NCBI GenBank assembly: GCA_963656065.1 | Contig: CAVKGV010000011.1 | Coordinates: 1 to 64,000, forward strand | Direction: 5' to 3' | From: Hallerella sp963656065 | GTDB taxonomy: Bacteria; Fibrobacterota; Fibrobacteria; Fibrobacterales; Fibrobacteraceae | DNA length: 64,000 nt | Shown: positions 8,399 to 16,651 of the stretch, piece after piece | Layout: each line of letters starts with the position of its first letter | Numbering within the stretch: the first letter of the stretch is position 1 | Notes under the pieces: model-generated | The model's input: the letters and a program-made list of their open reading frames with translations, nothing else | What the model was told of the DNA's origin: nothing | Databases searched by the model: none | Translations under genes and position numbers: made by a program

Positions 8399-8845
8399 AT
8401 GCAACTCAATAGTATCAATCCAGGCAAAAGCGCTCTCACCAAGGGCCGTAAGCGCATCGGTCGCGGAGCGGGTTCTGGTTGGGGCACGACCGGCGGTCGT
8501 GGTCAGAAGGGTGCTGGAGCTCGTAAGAGCGCCAAGGCTGGACGGGTCGCGTTTGAAGGCGGTCAGATGCCGTTGCATCGTCGCGTTCCGAAGCGCGGTT
8601 TCAAGAGTCATATCGTTCATGATACACAGATCGTGAACCTGAAGGCTCTCGAAAAGTCTGGCGTCCTTGAATTTGACGCAAAGGTCCTCGCCGATCAGGG
8701 TCTCGTCCGCAGCATCAAGAAGCCCATCAAGGTTTTGGGCTACGGTACGATTTCTAAGGCGATTACGCTCAAAGTCAACGCTATCAGCGAAAAGGCCAAG
8801 GCGGCTGTGGAAGCTGCTGGCGGCAAAGTTGAGATCGTTAAATAA
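8399..8845 (+). CDS. rplO: 50S ribosomal protein L15
   Basis: A 148-residue L15 with the glycine/arginine-rich N-terminal half (RIGRGAGSGWGTTGGRGQKGAGARKS), PLHRRVPKRGF and the globular C-terminal end. It starts 2 bases after rpmD. Its stop overlaps the secY start by one base (TAATG). Confidence 0.97.
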   Translation: MQLNSINPGKSALTKGRKRIGRGAGSGWGTTGGRGQKGAGARKSAKAGRVAFEGGQMPLHRRVPKRGFKSHIVHDTQIVNLKALEKSGVLEFDAKVLADQGLVRSIKKPIKVLGYGTISKAITLKVNAISEKAKAAVEAAGGKVEIVK

Positions 8846-10206
8846 TGGAAGCTCTGAAGAAAGCTTTTGGCGGTTTCGCCAACGCCTTCAAGGTGGAAGC
8901 CCTAAGGAAGAAGATTCTCTTCACCTTGGGGATTCTTATCGTTTATCGCATCGGGTCGCACATTACCATTCCGGGCGTCGATGCTACTGTTCTCGCTGAA
9001 TACTTCCGCAACAACAACAATATGTTCGGATTGTATGACTCCTTTACGGGTGGTGCTTTTGCCAAGGCTACGGTGTTTGCCTTGGGCATTATGCCGTATA
9101 TCAGCGCGAGCATTATCATCCAGCTGATGGGTTCCGTGATCCCCGCGATTCAGATGCTTCAGAAAGAAGGTCAGGAAGGACGCGCTAAATTAAACCAATA
9201 CACGCGTTACTTCACGGTTCTCCTCGGTGCCTTGCAGGGCTGGGGCGTCGCCGTTTGGCTTTCGAGCTTAAAAGTTTCCACCGCAACCGGTACAGGCATC
9301 TCTGTGCTGACGGACGGTTTCCAGTCCGGGCTTGGGAATGTCGGTTTCCGGTTACTTGCTACGCTTACCTTCACCACGGGAACGATCTTTGTCATGTATC
9401 TCGGCGAGAGAATCACGGCAAAGGGTGTGGGTAACGGAATCTCCCTGATAATCTTTGCCGGTATTGTCGGCGAGTTACCGAGAGCCTTCCTCCGCGAATT
9501 TGAAATGTTCCGCGAAGAGATCCAACCGCTTGCCATCGAAATTTTCATCTTGGCGATTGTTGTTGCGATTGTCGCGTTCATCGTGTTCGTTGAGCAGGCT
9601 GTCCGGCGTATCCCGCTGCAGAGTCCGCGCAGAGTGGTTGGGCGCAAGGTCATGGGCGGTCAGGCCAGCTATTTGCCGTTCAAGGTGAATACCGCAGGCG
9701 TGATTCCCGTTATTTTTGCCTCTTCCATTATGTTCGTGCCCGCGATTATCGCTTCGTGGATGCCGAGTGTCAGCTGGGCGCAGGCTTTTGCCGGTGCCTT
9801 TGTCCCTGGGCATGTCACCTATAGCGTGATTTTCGCCGCATTGATTATCTTTTTTACTTACTTCTATACGGCTATCCAGTACAATCCGTCCGATATTGCG
9901 GATAATCTGAAGAAGTCGGGTGGTTTTATTCCGGGAATTCGCCCGGGAAAGAAGACCGCCGAGTACATAGATCACATTTTGACCCGCATTTCGCTGCCTG
10001 GAGCCATTTTCCTCGCAGTTATCAGTGTCGGTCCGCTACATTTGAAAGACGCTTTGAACATGTCTTTCTATATTGGCGGTACTTCGGTCTTGATCGTGGT
10101 CGGTGTTGCGTTGGACACGCTTCGCCAACTCGAAGCCCAACTCAAGACCAATGAATATGCAGGTTTCCTCAAACACGGCCGCATTCGCGGCAGGATGGCG
10201 TCCTAG
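8845..10206 (+). CDS. secY: Protein translocase subunit SecY
   Basis: A 453-residue polytopic membrane protein, the channel subunit of the SecYEG translocon, with about ten transmembrane segments. Recognisable parts are YRIGSHITIPGVDA after TM1, the plug-side FGLYDSFTGGAF, GNGISLIIFAGIV in the middle, and the cytoplasmic loop residues near QYNPSDIADNLKKSGGFIPGIRPG. It is coupled to rplO upstream and to infA downstream by one-base overlaps; adk and map, often found here, are absent. Confidence 0.98.
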   Translation: MEALKKAFGGFANAFKVEALRKKILFTLGILIVYRIGSHITIPGVDATVLAEYFRNNNNMFGLYDSFTGGAFAKATVFALGIMPYISASIIIQLMGSVIPAIQMLQKEGQEGRAKLNQYTRYFTVLLGALQGWGVAVWLSSLKVSTATGTGISVLTDGFQSGLGNVGFRLLATLTFTTGTIFVMYLGERITAKGVGNGISLIIFAGIVGELPRAFLREFEMFREEIQPLAIEIFILAIVVAIVAFIVFVEQAVRRIPLQSPRRVVGRKVMGGQASYLPFKVNTAGVIPVIFASSIMFVPAIIASWMPSVSWAQAFAGAFVPGHVTYSVIFAALIIFFTYFYTAIQYNPSDIADNLKKSGGFIPGIRPGKKTAEYIDHILTRISLPGAIFLAVISVGPLHLKDALNMSFYIGGTSVLIVVGVALDTLRQLEAQLKTNEYAGFLKHGRIRGRMAS

Positions 10207-10424
10207 TGGCTAAAGAAGAAGGCATTCAAGTAGAAGGCGTTGTGCTGGAAGCTCTCCCCAACGCGTTCTTTCGGGTCGGCCTCGAAAATGGCCATGAGAT
10301 TCTCGCTCATGTTTCTGGAAAAATGCGCCGGCATTTTATCCGCATTTTGCCGGATGACAAAGTGTTGGTCGAAATTTCCCCGTACGATTTGTCGCGGGGA
10401 AGGATCACCTACCGTTACAAGTAA
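10206..10424 (+). CDS. infA: Translation initiation factor IF-1
   Basis: A 72-residue OB-fold protein (MAKEEGIQVEGVVLEALPNAFFRV... RHFIRILPDDKVLVEISPYDLSRGRITYRYK) matching IF-1 throughout. The start is GTG at 10206, sharing its first base with the secY stop (TAGTG). IF-1 binds the ribosomal A site during initiation. Confidence 0.97.
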   Translation: MAKEEGIQVEGVVLEALPNAFFRVGLENGHEILAHVSGKMRRHFIRILPDDKVLVEISPYDLSRGRITYRYK

Positions 10425-10448
10425 TAGGGACAAAAAAGGTTAGAACCT

Positions 10449-10565
10449 ATGAAAATCAAAGCCTCCATCAAACCTAGATGTGAAAACTGCAAGATTGTCC
10501 GTCGCAAGGGCATTCTTCGAGTCATCTGTTCTAAGAACCCCCGTCATAAGCAGAGACAGGGTTAG
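10449..10565 (+). CDS. rpmJ: 50S ribosomal protein L36
   Basis: A 38-residue protein, MKIKASIKPRCENCKIVRRK at the start and ending NPRHKQRQG. The cysteines and histidine of the zinc-binding pattern (CxxC, then C and H) are present, so it is the zinc-binding form of L36. It lies between infA and rpsM as in most bacteria. Confidence 0.96.
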   Translation: MKIKASIKPRCENCKIVRRKGILRVICSKNPRHKQRQG

Positions 10566-10573
10566 GAGATTTT

Positions 10574-10942
10574 ATGGCACGTATTGCTGGTGTCGATTTG
10601 CCGAAAAACAAGACCGTCGAGTATGGTCTGACGGCTATCTACGGAGTCGGTCTGTTCACGTCTCGCAAGATCTGCGCCCAACTGGGTATCGATCTGAAGA
10701 AGAAGTGTGACGACCTGACTGAAGAAGAACAAGGTAAGATTCGTCACGTTCTCGAAGACGAATATTCTGTAGAAGGTCAACTTCGCGCAGAAACGACTTT
10801 GAACATCAAGCGTCTTCAAGATATCGGATGCTATCGCGGTTCCCGCCACTTGAAAAAGTTGCCGGTCCGTGGCCAGCGCACCCGTACGAACGCTCGCACT
10901 CGCAAGGGTCCGAAGAAGACCGTTGCTAACAAGAAGAAGTAA
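10574..10942 (+). CDS. rpsM: 30S ribosomal protein S13
   Basis: A 122-residue S13: MARIAGVDLPKNKTVEYGLT at the start, a helix-two-turn-helix body, and the RGQRTRTNARTRKGPKKT tail that touches P-site tRNA. It opens the alpha operon and has TTAGGAG at 10562-10568 as ribosome binding site, overlapping the rpmJ stop. Confidence 0.98.
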   Translation: MARIAGVDLPKNKTVEYGLTAIYGVGLFTSRKICAQLGIDLKKKCDDLTEEEQGKIRHVLEDEYSVEGQLRAETTLNIKRLQDIGCYRGSRHLKKLPVRGQRTRTNARTRKGPKKTVANKKK

Positions 10943-10953
10943 GGAGACGATCC

Positions 10954-11391
10954 GTGGCAGACGAAGAAGTTAAAGAAACCGCCGCTCCGGTTGCAGCAGA
11001 AGCCGCTCCCGCCGAGGAAAAGGTTAAAAAAGGCAAGAAGCGCGTTGATGTGCAGGGTATCGCCTGCGTGAACGCATCTTTCAACAACACAATCGTGTCG
11101 ATTACGGACGCTCGCGGAAACGTTGTCGCTTGGGGTTCTCCGGGAAATTCCGGCTTCAAGGGATCGCGCAAGAGCACTCCGTTTGCAGCCCAGCTTGCCG
11201 CTGAAGCCGCAGCGCGCAAGGCTTATGACTTGGGTATTCGCAAGGTCGATGTCCGCGTCAAGGGTGCCGGCGGTGGACGTGAATCCGCTGTCCGCGCCAT
11301 CAAGAACGTGGGCATTGAAGTGCTGACGATTCGCGATGTGACGGGTGTTCCGCACAACGGATGCCGTCCTAAGAAGAAGAGAAGAGTTTAA
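10954..11391 (+). CDS. rpsK: 30S ribosomal protein S11 with acidic/alanine-rich N-terminal extension
   Basis: A 145-residue S11 starting at GTG. The conserved core begins near residue 30 (VDVQGIACVNASFNNTIVSITDARGN) and ends DVTGVPHNGCRPKKKRRV. The first 30 or so residues form an alanine/glutamate/lysine-rich extension that most S11 proteins lack or have shorter. The next gene in most bacteria, rpsD, is absent; rpoA starts 20 bases downstream. Confidence 0.97.
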   Translation: MADEEVKETAAPVAAEAAPAEEKVKKGKKRVDVQGIACVNASFNNTIVSITDARGNVVAWGSPGNSGFKGSRKSTPFAAQLAAEAAARKAYDLGIRKVDVRVKGAGGGRESAVRAIKNVGIEVLTIRDVTGVPHNGCRPKKKRRV

Positions 11392-11411
11392 TCTCAATAG
11401 GGAAAACGCCA

Positions 11412-12386
11412 ATGATGTGGAAATCTCTCCAAATGCCGCGCAGTTTCCAGAAAGTGGAAACACGCGAAGATGGGCGCTACGCGAGATTCGTCGTGGAAGC
11501 CCTGGAACGCGGCTGGGGCATTACTATCGGTAATGCTCTCCGCCGTACGCTGCTTTCCTCGTTGCAAGGTGCCGCTATCGTCTCCGTGAAAATCGCGGGA
11601 GTCGATAAGGAATTTTCGTCTGTTCCGGGCGTGAAGGAAGATGTGACTGACATCATCCTGAACCTCAAGAGCATTCGCGTAAAGCTGCTCTCCGATCATG
11701 ACGAAACACTTCGCCTGGATATGTCTGGAAACGGTGAAATCACCGCTGCGAACATCGAGGAGAATCCCAACGTGGTGATCCTTACCCCAGATGTCCATAT
11801 TGCGACTCTTTCCGGCAACGCATCCCTGAGCATGGAACTCAAGGTTTCTTCGGGACGCGGCTACGTGGTTGCAGATGAATTGAAAGATCCGAATGCGCCG
11901 ATCGGTGAAATTGCGATGGACGCGAACTTCAACCCGGTGCTGAGTGTCGCCACCCATGTGAGCGATACCCGTGTCGGGCAGAAGACGGATTACAACCGCC
12001 TTGAACTGGAAATTACGACTGACGGTTCGATTGATCCCGAAGACGCGCTTGCCTATGCGGCGAAGCTGCTCGTGGATCACCTGGAAGCCTTTATCAACTT
12101 CGAAGGGGATCTCGAATCTCCGGAAGAAATGGTCCAGGACGAAGAACGCCAGCGCATTGCGAGTCGTCTCCGTATGCGTGTCGATGAACTGGAACTTTCC
12201 GTTCGTTCCAGCAACTGCCTCCGTATGGCGAACATCCATACGATTGCAGAACTCGTCCGCAACAAGGAGCCGGATATGCTGAAATACAAGAACTTCGGTC
12301 GGAAGTCCTTGGTTGAACTTAACGATGTATTGACGTCGATGGGTCTCCAGTTTGGCATGAACGTCGATGAATACTTGAAGGATTAA
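11412..12386 (+). CDS. rpoA: DNA-directed RNA polymerase subunit alpha
   Basis: A 324-residue alpha subunit. The N-terminal assembly domain shows GWGITIGNALRRTLLSSLQGAAI near residues 36-58; the C-terminal DNA-binding domain shows LELSVRSSNCLRMANIHTIAELV and the end MGLQFGMNVDEYLKD. Two consecutive ATG codons (11412 and 11415) are both possible starts. It sits directly after rpsK, with rplQ 3 bases downstream. Confidence 0.98.
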   Translation: MMWKSLQMPRSFQKVETREDGRYARFVVEALERGWGITIGNALRRTLLSSLQGAAIVSVKIAGVDKEFSSVPGVKEDVTDIILNLKSIRVKLLSDHDETLRLDMSGNGEITAANIEENPNVVILTPDVHIATLSGNASLSMELKVSSGRGYVVADELKDPNAPIGEIAMDANFNPVLSVATHVSDTRVGQKTDYNRLELEITTDGSIDPEDALAYAAKLLVDHLEAFINFEGDLESPEEMVQDEERQRIASRLRMRVDELELSVRSSNCLRMANIHTIAELVRNKEPDMLKYKNFGRKSLVELNDVLTSMGLQFGMNVDEYLKD

Positions 12387-12389
12387 AAA

Positions 12390-12869
12390 ATGAGACACGG
12401 TGTAAAGAACAAGAAACTCGGTGCAAATGCACAGCATAAACGTGCCATTCTCCGTAGCCTCGCGACTTCCATCCTCGAAAAAGGCCTGGAAGAGGATCAG
12501 CTCAAGCGCTCCGTGCGCACGACTCTCCTCAAGGCGCGCCTTGTCCGCGGAGTTGTGGATCGCTTGGTAACCTACGCTAAGAAGGGCGACCTTTCCGCTC
12601 GCCGCGAAGCTGCCCGCTTTGTGCGCGACCCGAAGGTTCTCCAGGGACTTTTCAATGTGATCGGTCCGCGTTACAAGAACCGCAATGGCGGTTATACGCG
12701 CGTGCTGAAGCTCGGTCCGTATCGCCCGGGTGACGCAGCCGAAATGGCTCTGGTTTCTCTCGTCGAAGATGAAATCAAGGCCAAGGTCGCTCCGAACACG
12801 GAAGCTCCTGCTGCCGAAGCGAAACCGATTGACATGGTCAAGGGCGCCGCCAAGGAAGCCGAAAAGTAA
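12390..12869 (+). CDS. rplQ: 50S ribosomal protein L17
   Basis: A 159-residue L17 starting MRHGVKNKKLGANAQHKRAI. The globular domain ends near residue 125 (MALVSLVEDEI) and is followed by an alanine/lysine/glutamate-rich tail of about 35 residues that the short L17 forms lack. It is the last gene of the ribosomal cluster; a strong terminator follows 17 bases later. Confidence 0.97.
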   Translation: MRHGVKNKKLGANAQHKRAILRSLATSILEKGLEEDQLKRSVRTTLLKARLVRGVVDRLVTYAKKGDLSARREAARFVRDPKVLQGLFNVIGPRYKNRNGGYTRVLKLGPYRPGDAAEMALVSLVEDEIKAKVAPNTEAPAAEAKPIDMVKGAAKEAEK

Positions 12870-12886
12870 TCGTTGCGATTATCAGG

Positions 12887-12918
12887 AAAAACCCGACTTG
12901 TCCAAGCCGGGTTTTTCT
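12887..12918 (+). terminator. Rho-independent terminator of the ribosomal superoperon
   Basis: Inverted repeat of 14 bases with one mismatch (AAAAACCCGACTTG at 12887-12900, CAAGCCGGGTTTTT at 12903-12916) ending in a T-run. It lies directly after rplQ and before the polysaccharide genes. Confidence 0.92.
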
Positions 12919-12949
12919 ATTTTAAACGAAACATTTTTTGCGGATAGCT

Positions 12950-14125
12950 ATGCGTTTTATGCGTTTTAAAATTTTGGCGTTTTTTCTTTTGCTGTGTACA
13001 GACCTTTTTGCCGCAGACCTCAGCGCTTTTTCTCCGGTTTCTGCAAACGCCCAGTCTTCGCTCCAGCGAAGCTCGGTGACGATGCAGCCGACTTACAGCG
13101 AAGGGCTTGTCGATTCGACTTACAAGCTGGGACCGGGTGACTATCTGGACATTATGCTCGAAAGCAATTATCTGTCGGCAAAGGTTTATCCGGATGGGAA
13201 TGTCGTTATCGAGGAATGCGGCTCGGTAAATGTTGCGGGAAAAACCATCGCCGAAGCGCGCGAGGAAATCCTGAAGCTGGTTTCGACGCGCTACAATCCG
13301 AAGTATTGTTTTGTACAGCTCGCCCAGCTGAAAAAGATCATCGTGAACGTGATGGGGGCGGTTCCGCAGGTGGGGCAGGTCCTGGTGGAACCCCAGACAA
13401 GGCTTAGCCGGCTTCTCAAAATGGTGGGAAACATCTTGCCTTCGGGGTTAGATGACGATATACAGATTATTCGCGGGAACGATACGCTGCACATCGACTG
13501 GAACAAGGTGAGCAACGAGGGCGACTTTGCGAACGATGTGATGATTGAACAGGGCGACCAGATTTTTGTTCCGTTTGCCGACATGAAGAATTCCGTGACG
13601 CTGATTCTTCCGAGCTACCGGTCCGCGGTGCCCTATGTCGAAGGGCGTACGATCCGGGATTATTTTCAGATCGCCGGCGGTGACCGCTTGCCCAACATGG
13701 GATACCAGTCGGTGGTGATCCGCGAAAAGGACAATACTTCCCGGTCGATTCCCATAAAGGACATTGACAAAACGGTCGTTCCGGCGGGAGTGGAAATCGA
13801 GTTTACGGTGAAGCCTTTGCTTGTCTATGTGGGCGGAGCGGTTGGCGGAGTCGGGCGGCAGGTTTATGATCCTTCGTGGCACGCCTTGGACTATATTTCG
13901 GCGGCGGGAGTCCTGACCATTTCGGGATCCTTTGACCAGGTAAAGGTCGTTCGCGGCGATCGGGAGACTATCTATGTCAACGCAACCAGCGATCCTATCT
14001 TGCCGGGGGACTATATCGAACTTCCGAAAAGCACATATGAACGGTTCAAGGATTTTACGCTGTTTGTTGCGTCCCTTCTGACCGTCGTTTCTTCGGCTTT
14101 CATCATTTACGTCAATTACAAGTAG
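12950..14125 (+). CDS. Polysaccharide export outer-membrane protein (Wza-like, SLBB)
   Basis: About 391 residues with a signal peptide (FKILAFFLLLCTDLFAADL). A Poly_export domain begins near residue 55 (YKLGPGDYLDIML... VYPDGNVVIEECG) and SLBB-type segments follow (IIVNVMGAVPQVGQVLVEP; LLVYVGGAVGGVGRQVY). A hydrophobic C-terminal helix (FTLFVASLLTVVSSAFIIYV) resembles the membrane-spanning end of Wza-type channels. It likely exports a capsule or exopolysaccharide together with the next three genes. The start is uncertain: ATG at 12950 or 12959, or TTG at 12938, none with a clear ribosome binding site. Confidence 0.85.
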   Translation: MRFMRFKILAFFLLLCTDLFAADLSAFSPVSANAQSSLQRSSVTMQPTYSEGLVDSTYKLGPGDYLDIMLESNYLSAKVYPDGNVVIEECGSVNVAGKTIAEAREEILKLVSTRYNPKYCFVQLAQLKKIIVNVMGAVPQVGQVLVEPQTRLSRLLKMVGNILPSGLDDDIQIIRGNDTLHIDWNKVSNEGDFANDVMIEQGDQIFVPFADMKNSVTLILPSYRSAVPYVEGRTIRDYFQIAGGDRLPNMGYQSVVIREKDNTSRSIPIKDIDKTVVPAGVEIEFTVKPLLVYVGGAVGGVGRQVYDPSWHALDYISAAGVLTISGSFDQVKVVRGDRETIYVNATSDPILPGDYIELPKSTYERFKDFTLFVASLLTVVSSAFIIYVNYK

Positions 14126-14129
14126 GCCT

Positions 14130-15335
14130 ATGCAATCGAATGAAACTCCCGGCTTGACGGAAACGTTTTTGCGGATTCTCAACAACGACTTGAAGCATTT
14201 CAAGCTTTGCGCGCTGATCGTGCTGATTCCGACGATTGCGGTCTTTGTGCTTGTGATGTGGGTCATACGCCCGGTCTATGCGGCGAAAGCCGTCGTGACG
14301 CCACCTCCGAGTTCTTCGGGGATGAACGCCCTGAGCGGGATGCTCGGCGAGGAGCTTTCTTCCTATGCGTCGATGCTCGGGCTTTCGATGGGGTCTGTCG
14401 ATGCGGACGCCATCTGGACGATTTTTAATTCCAAGGAATTGCATGACATGGTGATAGACAGGTTTGACCTGGCGAATCACTACGAATTTGACGGCAAGTT
14501 TCGCGCTGACCTGCTGAAAATGTTCCGCAAGAATTTTTCGCTCAAGCTCACCGACGAGAGTATGCTCGAAATCGCGATCGAGGATGAAGACTTCCGGATG
14601 GCTGCGGAGATGGCGACGTTTATGCTCGAAAAGGCGGACTCCATGTTCAATGCGTTCAAGACGCTCCAGGCGAAGCAGAGCCGGGAATACTTTGAAAGCC
14701 GCATCGAGCTTTGCCTGAATGACCTGGATTCCTTGCAGCGCGACTTTGTGAAGTTCCAGACCGACAACAATTTCTACGAACCGACAATCCAGATGGAAGC
14801 GACCATTAAATACTTGAGCACGCTCCAGTCCGAGCGGGAAGCGGTCGCGGTCGAAATGAATTACGAACGGAAACTGCACGGTGAAAATTCCAAGCGATAT
14901 GACGAACTTTCAAAGCGTTACGCGTCCTTGAATACGGCGGTAAACCAGACGCTCGAAGGAAAGCAACAGGCGTCGGGAATCGTTTCGCTCAAGAAAAGTC
15001 CGGAGCTCGGCGCGGAATTTATGCGAAAGGAAGAGGAAATCAAGGTCCAGGTGGCGATGTACAAACTTCTCCGGCAGCAGAGCGAACAGATGCAGCTCGA
15101 AGAGGCGAAGAAACTTACGAACCTGCACGTACTCGAAGCGCCTTGGCCGAACGACAAGAAAGTGTTCCCACTGCGGGGCGTGATGCTGATGTTTACGGTG
15201 CTTGTTTCGTCCCTTTTGGCGACGGTTCTTTGCAATTTTATCGAACTGCTGAAATCACAGAATGGGACCGGTTCTGCGCTCGAAAAGGAATGGCAAATTT
15301 TTTCCCGCTTCTTTAGAAGGACGCGCAAACTCTAA
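14130..15335 (+). CDS. Polysaccharide chain-length/export protein (Wzz/KpsE-like)
   Basis: A 401-residue inner-membrane protein with two transmembrane helices (residues about 28-48, CALIVLIPTIAVFVLVMWVI, and about 348-368) flanking a long, mainly helical periplasmic domain. The PPPSSSGMNALSGMLGEEL stretch after TM1 is typical of Wzz-domain proteins. There is no tyrosine-kinase domain. It starts 4 bases after the Wza-like gene and shares its last base with the next start, so the three form an operon. Confidence 0.8.
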   Translation: MQSNETPGLTETFLRILNNDLKHFKLCALIVLIPTIAVFVLVMWVIRPVYAAKAVVTPPPSSSGMNALSGMLGEELSSYASMLGLSMGSVDADAIWTIFNSKELHDMVIDRFDLANHYEFDGKFRADLLKMFRKNFSLKLTDESMLEIAIEDEDFRMAAEMATFMLEKADSMFNAFKTLQAKQSREYFESRIELCLNDLDSLQRDFVKFQTDNNFYEPTIQMEATIKYLSTLQSEREAVAVEMNYERKLHGENSKRYDELSKRYASLNTAVNQTLEGKQQASGIVSLKKSPELGAEFMRKEEEIKVQVAMYKLLRQQSEQMQLEEAKKLTNLHVLEAPWPNDKKVFPLRGVMLMFTVLVSSLLATVLCNFIELLKSQNGTGSALEKEWQIFSRFFRRTRKL

Positions 15336-16651
15336 TGTTTGCCTGGTTTTGCGAATATCCCGAAACGGCGATTCTTTTGGCTGTCGTCGCGGGACTTTTG
15401 TTCTATGTGTGGCGGGCGAAGAAGGATTTCTTTTCACCGGCGACCGTTTACATCTTTTTCCAGTGTCTGACGTTGGCTTTTGCCTATCTGCGCCTTGACC
15501 ATGCGATGACGCCTTTCCGTGCGAATACGTGGTTTGTCTGGCTCGGCGCTTTGCTCTCCTTTTCTTCGGCGTGTCTTCTTTTTGAATGGGGTCGTTCCAA
15601 AGCGAATTTTTGCGAAACAGCCCCGGAAGCAATATCTTACAACTGGAAACTGCACTTTGTCTTTTCCTGCCTGTTCTTGTTTGCTTATCTGGTCGGCATT
15701 TTCGGAATCCTTAAAATCGTGGGAAATCTCATCCTGTTTTCTGGAAATGCGAGTTACTGGGCTTCGCGGAAAGTCGATTACGGGTTTTATTCGCAATTTT
15801 TTTCTAGCGCTCCGCTTGTCGTTTTGATGTTTGGCGTTTCGATGTTCCGAAAGATAAATCCCGTCCGCTGGATCCGCTGGATTTCGAGATTTATCGTTCC
15901 GGCGGTTTGTGTGCTGAGTGTTTGCGCCTATCCGAGCCGGACGACTTTTTTCATGTGTATCGGGTTCGTCGTCATCCTGTTTAATTTTTTGTGCCGGCGG
16001 ATTTCGGTAATTCTGATTGCCTCGCTGATGATTTTGGGTATCGTCGCCTTTGTCTTTGTCGCATCGGCCCGGTCGCAATACGGGGGGGATTCTTCGATCA
16101 AGTCGATGACGATGGACGCTGCGATGACGATGCCGTATAAATATGTGGCGAACAACTACTGGAATCTGGATTATGCGGTGAATCCGCCTCCCGACAGGGA
16201 AATCCATCCTTTTACGTATGGGATTGATTTTTTCTCCGGAATGTTCGAGTATTTCCGTGTGACGAATCCATTGAAAAACAGCTTTGGCTGGGACGGCATT
16301 TACAACGAGAGTGTCCAGAAAATTCCCGGTTATAATACGACAGGCTATTTGTGGGAAATTTACAAGGACTTTGGACTTCCCGGCTGTTTCGGCGTACCTT
16401 TTCTGGTCGGGCTTGGCATGTGCGTGCTGTATGCGAACCTGAAAAGAAAGAAAAATCCGCAGACGGTGATGCTTTACGTATTCTTTATCTATTTCGTGGG
16501 ATTCTGGTTTTTTATCGCCGGGTATAAGCAGGGGATTTTTTGGGCGTGGGGATTCCTTGTGTGGGCGGTTTCCTCTATCTGCAGGCTACCGGCAAAACCT
16601 CTTCCTGAAATACCCGAAGAGAAGCGCGCTCAGAGCGACATCTCCGGTTAG
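15335..16651 (+). CDS. O-antigen/oligosaccharide polymerase-like membrane protein (Wzy-like)
   Basis: A 438-residue polytopic membrane protein with roughly ten hydrophobic segments and a large loop containing NYWNLDYAVNPPPDREIHPFTYG. Topology, size and position next to Wza- and Wzz-like genes fit an oligosaccharide repeat-unit polymerase, a family with little sequence conservation, so the call rests mainly on context. Its last 66 bases overlap the 3' end of the convergent flippase gene. Confidence 0.65.
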   Translation: MFAWFCEYPETAILLAVVAGLLFYVWRAKKDFFSPATVYIFFQCLTLAFAYLRLDHAMTPFRANTWFVWLGALLSFSSACLLFEWGRSKANFCETAPEAISYNWKLHFVFSCLFLFAYLVGIFGILKIVGNLILFSGNASYWASRKVDYGFYSQFFSSAPLVVLMFGVSMFRKINPVRWIRWISRFIVPAVCVLSVCAYPSRTTFFMCIGFVVILFNFLCRRISVILIASLMILGIVAFVFVASARSQYGGDSSIKSMTMDAAMTMPYKYVANNYWNLDYAVNPPPDREIHPFTYGIDFFSGMFEYFRVTNPLKNSFGWDGIYNESVQKIPGYNTTGYLWEIYKDFGLPGCFGVPFLVGLGMCVLYANLKRKKNPQTVMLYVFFIYFVGFWFFIAGYKQGIFWAWGFLVWAVSSICRLPAKPLPEIPEEKRAQSDISG

